DNA of 64,000 nucleotides from Nageia nagi (lineage: Eukaryota > Pinophyta): assembly GCA_050084985.1 (NCBI GenBank), contig JBITNC010000001.1, positions 163,370,001 to 163,434,000 on the forward strand, in the 5' to 3' direction. A model generated the notes under the pieces. That model saw only the letters and a program-made list of their open reading frames with translations. It was not told the DNA's origin and made no database searches. The number at the start of each line of letters is the position of its first letter. Positions within the stretch are counted from its first letter, which is position 1. A program made the position numbers and the translations under genes. Shown here piece after piece: positions 55,640-64,000 of this stretch.

Positions 55640-58310
55640 GTGGAAGCTCTTCTTGTTGGTGTGGAAGCTCCTCTTCTTGGTTTGGAATCTCTTCTTGTTG
55701 AGGTAAAGCTAAGAGAAGGTATAATATCCTTACTTTGTGGTTATTGTTGAAGTATTGTATTTTGCTCCTAACATGTTATTTTTTATGTGGTAGTTCCTTC
55801 AAATTGCTACAATATATTTTTTTTTAAAAAAAGTGGGTTATTATACAATCTTCTTGTATTTTTTTTTAATATTGCAAAAATAATATTACAAAATATGCTT
55901 GTAAATTTAATAAAAATATATGATGCAATTTATACTAACCTTTTTTATTGGGGTTTCTTTTAATGTTTATATAGTATTTTTTTCCCTAAAAATATTACAA
56001 AAGGTTAATATACAAAGATTGCAATTTACTTCAAACAATTTTTTGAAATAGTGTTATTAAGTTGTATTTAAATTATTATATATATTCAATATATTACAAT
56101 TAAAAAGGGGGGAATTTTTTTTATAGCATTTTTTTATACATATATTCAAAAATTAAATTTTTTTGGGCAAAGTCCTCCTCAACTAGAGGTGAATCTACCC
56201 TACAATGGTGATCTCCTTATGTGATGGTTTGTTAGGCGCAACCCCCACCACTTTATCCCTCCTCTTCACTTTGCTTGGTGGCTCTATTCTATGGTGGAGG
56301 CTAAGGCAACCTCCTTACATGGCAATTTGTTGAGTGCAACCCTCCTCACTTAACCCCTCCTCTCCACTCTACTTGGTGTCTTTACTCTATGGTGGTGGTT
56401 GAGGTGACCTCTTCTCTGCTTTGCTTATCCCCTCTTCTTCATTACATAGCCCCACCTTCATTGCTTCCCCATCTACCTCCTTTGTTTGTTGTCCTTCATG
56501 GCCTCCAAACCCTCATTGTGTGGCCTCTATCCCTGCTCACCACCCCTCTTCCATCGTGTGAGCCCTCTTCCTATGTGTAGCCCTGATCCTTGCATGTGGC
56601 CCCTCTTTCTTGCATTAGAATAAAATTGGAGGCCCCTTTTTTATTTTTCTTCCTATGGTTTGTGTATTTACTTTTTGATTTCTTGCAACCTATGCACCTG
56701 CAAAGCAATGTATTGGTAAGAGAGTAGTGGCCATCATTTTTTACCTAAATGCATTTATTATTAAAAAGTACTCCATCATGAATAAACTCTGACTTAGTGT
56801 ATTTTTTATTACTTGGAGTGCTTAGGGTAAAATTGCATTAAATATATCTAACTTTTTTCTCTCAAGTGCTAGTAAGAGAATAATGGCCTATTAAATTCTT
56901 ACTTGTTTAAATGGAGAAAATCATTAAGTAGATTTTTAAATTCTTTAAATGCTTATTGTTGGCATTAATACTTAACTTTTTTCTTCTTTCCTTAAGATAT
57001 ATTTCTAAGTAAAATAGCATGTTATCTTTAGGATAATTTTTTAAGTAAAAGAGGGGGAAAATTGTATAATTTTTTACTTCAATTTTATCTATAGCATGTT
57101 AGATAAATAATGCATGCTTTCCATTTTTTATTGCATGATTATTACCTAGAATTTTTAAAAGTTAAAAGAATGATGAATACTTATTTCTTGAATTTATTTA
57201 ACCTATGGGAATGGTGCATATTACTTAATTTTTGTTTTAAGTTAAGATGCATGCTTATGACTTAAATTTTTAAGTTAATGATGGATGCTTAGAACTAAAT
57301 TTTTAAAGTTAATGATGCATGCTTAGGACTTCAATTTTTAAGTTAATGATGCATGCTTAGGACTTAAAATTATTAAATTAATGATGCATGTTTGGGACTT
57401 AAAATTCTTAAGTTAAAAACATGCATACTTCCTACCTTTTTAATTAATGCATGTTGAGTATTTATCCTTTATGCAAATTTAACTTATGCAAATTATGGAC
57501 CTATGTAAAGATGTCCTTTAGGGGTTAGTAAACAAAACCCATTGGAATCCTAAATTTCCAAGTTATGAATGGATGATATTTAATTTTATGCACTTTACTT
57601 CATATTTAGCACCTTTGCTTTATTTACTTATGCAAAATCACAAATATTGAAATAAGCAACTCCCTAAAATAAATACATCTGCATGTACATTCTACAACAT
57701 GACTAGTTTAGGGAGACATAAGGTGAGCGTAGGAAGACTAGAGCCTTAAATTATGATGATCCAAATGGTGAAAAGCTTGTACTTTTCAATTATCCCTAAG
57801 TTCTCTATTGGTTTGAATATAACTCCAATAGGTGGACAGGCTTGTTTGTAGTGATACCACTTGTTCGCATGTCCATTCAGGGATTATTCTAATAACTTAG
57901 GATAACAATTTGAAACCTAATAAAGATTAATAATTTGGTTGCTTCAATAAAGATCATAACCTTGAAAAATAGTAGATACTCATCCTTGTAAGAGTATATT
58001 GTTACCTAAGGTGAGCTGGTTGAGGATTGCTAGTAATTGGGCTCCACCTTGCGGGCATCCATGTGAAGGTCTAATTTTAGACAAGAAAACAAACCTTAAC
58101 AATGTCATTCTTCATCTATGGTTCTTGGTATTTGGGTACTTGGGTGGGTTGTATATTCTTTGAGTTTTAAAACATATGCACTTGTGAATCAAATCAACCA
58201 TGTCTTAGTTGATTAAAATTAACATGTATTATTTACTTGGTTTAAAACTTAACATGTAATGTTGTTATTTGAAAAACATTCTTATTATTTATTCAATTAT
58301 TATGTAGCAA
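55640..58310. other. Unusually long copia leader (2.7 kb)
   Basis: Between PBS and gag with no ORF I recognise. Contents: a 20-bp GTGGAAGCTC(T/C)TCTTGTTGG repeat near 55640-55700, AT-rich DNA, a pyrimidine-rich patch (56165-56640) with repeated CTCCTTA/GCAACCC(C/T) motifs, and a tandem array at 57238-57415. A nested insertion could explain the length, but I found no ends. Confidence 0.6.
57238..57415. repeat. Tandem array, about five units of 37-42 bp
   Basis: Units of the form TTAAGTTAATGATGCATGCTTAGGACTTAAATTTT, inside the copia leader. Confidence 0.85.
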
Positions 58311-59190
58311 ATGGAATACACCTTCTTACCCAAACACATTCTCGATGGTTCCAACTTTGGGATTTGGAAACCTCAGATGAGAGCTAAATTGCAAGAAAAG
58401 AAGCTTTGGAAAATAATGAATGAGAACCTTGTTGCTCCTACAGATGATAAGACACTTGAAACCTACAACATGAAGAATGAGTTGGCTACCTCCATAATTT
58501 TCCATGTAGTTTTAGAAGATGTGCTCCTAATGATTTCATCCTCAACCTCAGCAAAGGAAGCTTGGGATAAGCATAAACAAATATACCTTGGATCTCAATT
58601 TTATAGAAGGTTTACCATACTCCAAAATTTGCTTCAATATTATTAAGGGGAGGATGAAAATGTTGCCATATTCTTGAACAAAATCATTGACCTAAGTACC
58701 CAACTTGTTGCTTGTGGGTACAATTAGATCAATGATGAGTTCATGGTCTTCATCATTATTCAAATCTTTTTTTCAAAATTTGATAACTTTGTAACAATAA
58801 TTGAGACAAGTCTTGATGATGAAGAAGAAGTATTCTCCCTTAAGAACCTTTTTAGGCACCTTTTAAAGTATGAGGAAACCCTTAAAAAAAGGTGTTGATT
58901 TCTTCTCCTAAGGATAATAACATTTCTCTTAGAGAAACCAAAACTCCTTTTAAGAATAAGTTCAATCATCATAAGAAATATTATCCTTCTTCTTACAAAA
59001 GGTTTGAGAAAAGAGGCAATGACAACAATAAGAAATAATGAAAATAACAACCACTTCAAGAAAAGAGATGGAAAAGGCAAAGTAAATAATCCAAATCCTA
59101 AAGAAAAATTTGATGGTATTTGTAACTATTATGGCATCCAAGGTCACAAAGAAATTGATTCCTACAAAAAGAAAAAAGGGAAAGAATAAA
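58311..59190 (+). pseudogene. Copia gag
   Basis: The start MEYTFLPKHILDGSNFGIWK-PQMRAKL and 'AKEAWDKHKQIYLGS' (58311-58620) fit the UBN2-type gag of plant copia elements. Stops and shifts follow. The zinc knuckle near 59120-59165 reads CNYYGIQGHKEIDS: the second and fourth zinc ligands (Cys) are Tyr and Ser, so the CCHC motif is lost. It coats the element RNA. Confidence 0.85.
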
Positions 59191-59249
59191 GGTAATGGAA
59201 ATGTAAAGAACTTCAAAGGAAAGAAGAATATTCAAGCTAATTTTACTGT

Positions 59250-62200
59250 GATGTTCTACTCCATGTCTTGCACTTTTTCATCTAATTGGATTGTTGATTC
59301 TAGTTGCACTAATCAAATATGCTTTGAAAAATATAAGTTTGAGAACTTTTATAATTATAGAAAAGATGTAGTTATGATAGGTGATAACTCTATCCTTTAA
59401 GTAAAAGGCATTGGAAGCATGTTAATTCATAAAAATATTCTTAAAAATGTGCTCTATGTTCCTAAGTTAAGGATGAACCTTCTCTCCATGATCCAAGTTG
59501 GAAGAAAAGGGTACTCATTTAAGTTCGACTCTCAATCTTGGTGCATTAAGAAATGACTTGCCACATTAGTTAAAGGATTAGTGAAAGATGATCTTTACAT
59601 TATGGATCAAGTTCCAACAAAGATGTGTCTTGCTACTAGTGTGTGTTCTAAAGGAAATCTTTGGCACCATTGTTTAGGGTACCCTAACCATAAGAGTATT
59701 CATGTCATGAAAGACCAAGAACTTGTAGAAGGTTTGCCTTCAATTAGTCTATGTGAGAAGTGCATCCTTGGTAAGATGCATAGACAAAGGTTCATAAAAC
59801 ATAAGGGAACAAGAGCATCTCAACCTCTTCAACTTGTGTATTTAAATTTGATGGGTTCATTTTAGACTAAGTAATTTGGAGGAGCATCTTACATCTTGAC
59901 CTTAATTGATGACTTCAATAGGATGACTTTTGGCTATCTAATTAAGCACAAGGATCAAACCTTTAAGAGTTTCAAGAGCTTTAAGGCCTTAGTTGAGAAT
60001 CAAAATAACCTTAAAATCAATATGTTGAGATTAGATAATAGAGGAGAATATAATAGCAATGAGTTTAATGTCTATTACACTAAGTATGGGATCAAGAGGC
60101 AATTTACAATTCTATACACTCCTCAATAGAATGATGTTACTAAAAGGAAAAATAAGATAATTATAGAGATGGCTAGATGCATGTTGGGTAATCTTCTTAG
60201 TTTTTTATGGGGTGAAGCTATGAGTATTGCTATTTACACCTTGAATAGGTGTACCACAAAAGCCATTCGAGGTAAAACTCCTTTGGAGGTTTGGTCAAGA
60301 AGAAGACCTAAAATTTCTCACCTTAGGGTGTTTGGTTATGAAGTATTCTCCTACATTATTTCTAAGAAAAGGAAAAAGTTAGAAAAAAAGCTAAAAAATG
60401 CATCTTTGTGGTTTATGATAGTCAGCATAGAGGCTACAAGCTCTACTTTCCATCCTACAAGGGAGTGTTCATTTCAAGGGATGTAAAGTTCAATGAATTT
60501 CTAGAAGAATCTACTTCTAATGAGGATGTTGATGATTCAAATGACTCATCAGTTACACCTAGTTGGTTGGATATTGATGCAAGTAAGTCACCTCAGGAGC
60601 AAAATTCTCCAACATAAAAGGTAACAAGGAGCATGAATTTGAACAAAACCTTATTTTCCAAGATTGATAAAAAAAATGAGCTCTTATATTTCAAAGAAGC
60701 TTTAAAGTAAGAGTGTTGGATGGAAGCCATGAAAGTGGAATATGAGATGCTTATGAAAAATAAAACTTGGGACTTGGTTTCTTATTCAAATAAGAAAAAT
60801 ATGATTGGTAATAAATGGATCTACAAGGTTGAGTTCAATTTAGTTGAGGACATTGAGAAATTCAAGGCAAGGTTAGTAGCCAAAGGTTTTACTTAGAAAT
60901 ACAGTGTAGATTATGAGGAAACCTTTTCTCCCATGAAAAATATGCCTACTATGAGGATAATTATTTCTCTTTTTGTAGCTTAAGGATGGAAGTTTTTTGA
61001 TTTGACATCAAGAGTGCATTTCTCAATGGTGAAATAGATATAAAAATCTTCATAAATCAACCAGAAGGGTTTATTATGGAAGGTAAAGAGTCATTTATGT
61101 GCAAGCTAAAGAAGTCATTGTAGGGACTTAAGTAAGCACCTAGGGCCTGGTACAAGAAGATTTTAGGGTACTTTATAGATATTGGATTCTCCAAGTGTTT
61201 TTTTGACTTCAATCTATATGTGATCAATCATGAAAAAGATGTGGTCTTTTTTTATTCTCCTTTATGTGGATGATCTTTTGATTACTAGAAACAATAATGA
61301 AATCATTCAAGAGTGCTTATCCAAACTAAAGGTAATGTTTGAAATGAATGATCTTGGTCTCTTGCATACAAAGATTGTACCTATCTTAGTCAATTCAATT
61401 ATATATCAGACATCTTGTAAAAATTTAGAATGGAGTGTAGATATGCTGCAATCCCTATCTCTCCTAGAATCACTATTTCTCTTAGCTCTAACTCTCAGTT
61501 GGTTGATGTGATAGCTTATAGGCAATTAATTGGTAGTCTTCTATATTTGACTATTTTCAGGCCAAATATTACCTTTGTAGTGAATCTAATGGCAAGATTC
61601 ATGCAAAAGCCTTATGTTGAGCACCTCAATGTTGTTAAGGAAATCCTAAGGTATGTTGCAAGGACAAAGGATCTTATCCTCAAGTATTCTAAGTTTCCCT
61701 TATTTTTTCTCTCAAGGTTCTCAAATTTTGATTATGGAAGAGATAGATATGATAGAAAAATCAACCTCTACATATGTTTTTAGCATTGGTTTAGCTACTA
61801 TCTCTTGGGATTCCAAGAAGTAGCCTACTATTTCTCTTTCCACCATAGAAGCTGAATACCAAGCCATGTATTTTGTAGCCTAGGAAGCCATTTGGCTAAG
61901 GCATATTTTGAAAGAAATTAGATAGGAGCAACTTGGATCATCCTTGATTTCTTCAGATAATCAATCGATTATTTATTTGGCTAAGAATCCTATATTCTAT
62001 CAAAGAACAAAACATGTGAAAATCTAGGCCCATTTCATCAGGGAGAAGGTTCTTGATGGTATCATACACCAAGAGTATTGTCCATCAACCTTGAACTCTA
62101 TTGATTTGTTCACCAAGCCCCTTCCTGAAGCTTATTTCTATAAGCTTAGGGATGCTATTGGGTTGGTGAAGTTGCCCTCAATGGGGAGTGAAGTTTGAAT
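59250..62200 (+). pseudogene. Copia pol: protease, integrase, RT, RNase H
   Basis: Protease: NWIVDSSCTNQICF (about 59287-59325), with D-S-S where D-S-G is usual. GAG-pre-integrase: LWHHCLGYPNHKSI and CEKCILGKMHRQRF (59650-59790). In the integrase core the first Asp is Asn (VYLNLMGSF, 59836-59862), the second Asp is kept (LRLDNRGEYNSNEF, about 60030), and the Glu is Lys (TKRKNKIIIEMAR, 60138-60175). RT: EAMKVEYEMLMKNKTWDLV, GNKWIYKVEFNLVEDIEKFK, and an intact YVDD in LLYVDDLLITRNN (about 61257-61295). RNase H: YRQLIGSLLYLTIFRPNITF, then IEAEYQAM, SDNQSIIYLAKNP, and FTKPLPEAYFYKL near 62110. Many stops and frameshifts. Confidence 0.93.
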
Positions 62201-62917
62201 TCTTATTTGTGATGATAACTTCATCCCTAAGAGGACTTTATGTTGTATAGTGTTGATTTTATTATGCACCTACATGGTAAGTTTACTCTATGTGAGGAAC
62301 TTGTTATATAAATTTTTAGAGCAAAAAGATTGGCCAATCTAGCACTATTCAGTTATCCATGTGTGAGAAACTTGTATGTGTCTTTTGGAACTATTCAATT
62401 ATCTATATGTGAGGAACTCGTATGTGTATTTTATTTTGATCTATTTTTTGAATGTTAATCAACACATATTTTATATACAATAGGTGACTATGAGTTTTAG
62501 CTTGGCATATTCATAATGAATTATAGTGCACCATTGATTAATTTATGATGGAATTGTTTAATACATCTATCCTTATTAATAAGATTATGTTGCATCTAAT
62601 TGATCTTATTGTTTGAGTTGCTTATGACTTGCAGGTTCTCTTGAAATTGCAAGTTACTTACTTCGAATGTGCAGGCTCATAGAGACTCATCTTGAATTCC
62701 ATTTGGATGACTACTTGATATACATTGAAACTAATTGTGATTAATAATTGTATTGTAAACCATTTATTACAATGGTAAAGTAGTGAGTCTCAAAATAGAT
62801 CTTGCTTACTTCATAAATATGTAAACAAATTTCATCTCTGGTTGTATCTATTTGGAGAAGAACTCTTTTACTTTCTCTTCTTTTTCTCTCTTATTCGCTC
62901 TATCCCAATATTGCATT
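62201..62917. other. Copia 3' untranslated segment
   Basis: No ORF. Two copies of ACTATTCA(A/G)TTATC-x-AT(G/A)TGTGAG lie at about 62343 and 62393. Confidence 0.7.
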
Positions 62918-62926
62918 AAGGGGGAG
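62918..62926 (+). other. Polypurine tract of the copia element
   Basis: AAGGGGGAG directly before the 3' LTR. Confidence 0.93.
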
Positions 62927-63422
62927 TGTTGGAATGTATAATGTATTATTATAAAGGTTTGTATAAATCCTCTTTGTAAATTCACTAATACTTAAAGGTA
63001 TCATTAGATACCTTAAGTATTTAATTGAATATGATAATGTAACTTGTCCTACACTCCATGTCATGAGCATGCCCCTTGGGTAAAAGAGAATGCATGCCAT
63101 GCCTTTGTACATTGGGTAAAAGGGTGATCCAAAGAGGGATTTTAGCCTATAAATAGAAGGCTCCCTCTTTGTGATCACACACCAATTTGTGGAGTAAAGT
63201 TATGCTATAGGATAGTGTTTAGGAGGAAAATTTAGGAGGATTATAAGAGTTCATATTGGTGAATGAAGTGAGATCTAGTTAGTCAATATACTCCTAGTTG
63301 GAGGAAACACTTACATCTTATATTATGTTGTGAGATTGCTCTATGAGTTATTTAGATGTGTTTGTGAGATTTCAAGAGATCTTGGTTACTTAGAAATTAT
63401 ATTGTTAGTGTTAGTTCCTTTA
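62927..63422 (+). repeat. 3' LTR of the copia element
   Basis: 496 bp; ends CCTTTA where the 5' LTR has CCTTCA, a C/T change in the terminal dinucleotide. Confidence 0.94.
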
Positions 63423-64000
63423 AAAGCAAATAGTACTTTTTAGGAAGAACTTGCAAGAGAAACCCTTAGGTTAGAATCAAACCCTTTTAGTCAATCTACT
63501 CAAGCTCATGTTGCTAATTTGTGCCATGAAATTAGGAAAGCTAAGTTGTATGAAGCTAAAGGAGCTCAACTACAAGCTAAAATGAATTAGCTTAACGTGG
63601 GCGATAGATTTTAAAAAAAAAAAATTACATACCTTTTCCTTCCTATTCATGACACTTAGTTTCATGCCATACAGGTAGAATGTGTTCATTTCATTTCCCT
63701 TCCTGATATTATTAGCACCTTTGTATCTCATTACCAATAAGTTTTGTTTGCTCAACTTGTTACTATTGCTTACCAATAAGCTATTCAGGAGTTTTGTTTT
63801 AGCAATAAGCTATTCAAGAGTGTTGCTTTATCTTAGGGATGCCTTTATTGTTCTTACCATGAATTATGTTTGGTCTACTCCCATCACTCTTCCCCATTTT
63901 CTCTATCATGGCTACCCCTTATCCCACTCGCTGTTTATCTTATATGTTGAAGCTTTTGGTTATCTTTTGGTACACAAAGTGGAGCATGGTGTTATTTGAA
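63423..64000 (+). pseudogene. Same LINE, ORF2 between endonuclease and RT
   Basis: After the duplicated AAAG the frame reads STF-stop-EELARETLRLESNP, then FSQSTQAHVANLCHEIRKAK, LYEAKGAQLQAKMN and LNVGDRF, the helical linker and 'W/L-x-x-GDR' lead-in before an L1-type RT. Stops and a frame change follow, and the window ends inside the element. Confidence 0.7.

Larger units (their letters stand above)
55125..63422 (+). mobile_element. Ty1/copia LTR retrotransposon, about 8.3 kb
   Basis: Direct LTRs of 495 and 496 bp, a tRNA-iMet-type primer-binding site, a polypurine tract, and gag-protease-integrase-RT-RNase H in copia order on the plus strand. It sits inside the LINE ORF2, and the LINE frame continues on the other side. 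The LTRs differ at about 40 of 496 sites by hand count, including one indel. Pol has many stops and lost catalytic residues, so it is dead. Confidence 0.95.

Overview
This is a plant nuclear window: AT-rich, gene-poor and built almost entirely of nested transposable elements, as in large gymnosperm-like genomes (the clade is an inference). Evidence for a plant: a Tat-type Ty3/gypsy element with an extra archaeal-type RNase H, a Ty1/copia element, a CACTA (En/Spm) element with a TNP2 transposase, hAT transposases, plant mobile domain (PMD) sequences, and GT-AG introns. I see no intact single-copy host gene, rRNA, tRNA or CRISPR. Nearly every coding region is broken, and most stops look like C-to-T or G-to-A decay.

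Layout. 1-4822: a two-gene hAT-like unit, copy A: transposase C-terminus (+ strand, cut by the window edge) facing an unnamed gene 'X' (- strand). 4823-9141: no gene, an 86-bp AT microsatellite and a possible SINE. 9142-9967: ORF1 of a LINE. This LINE stops at 9967, resumes in the same reading frame at 53679, stops again at 55124 and resumes at 63428. The first gap is a giant CACTA element (9968-53675, 3-bp TTT duplication). The second is a Ty1/copia element (55125-63422).

Inside the CACTA: its TNP2 transposase (- strand, about 11.0-14.6 kb) and an upstream repeat-bearing ORF (15.0-16.4 kb), a degenerate telomere-like array with higher-order structure (17.18-18.16 kb), unassigned retroelement debris (20.4-22.05 kb), pieces of LINE reverse transcriptase (22.15-23.7 and 32.05-32.8 kb, - strand), copy B of the two-gene hAT-like unit (24.67-31.8 kb), a spliced second CACTA gene (33.1-34.2 kb, resuming at 52.1 kb), and a 17,857-bp Ty3/gypsy Tat element (34239-52095, - strand) that cuts an exon of that gene.

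Main points. (1) Copies A and B share one organisation: gene X and a hAT transposase point at each other about 0.8 kb apart, share an intron position, and have short-unit tandem arrays next to their start codons. This looks like an undescribed two-gene DNA transposon family. (2) The gypsy element carries an antisense PMD gene with an apparent intron, plus a sense-strand extra ORF that seems to be two diverged copies of one unknown domain. (3) The nesting gives an order of events: LINE first, then CACTA and copia into it, then gypsy into the CACTA. LTR divergence counted by hand (about 8% copia, about 4% gypsy) agrees with gypsy being younger than copia.
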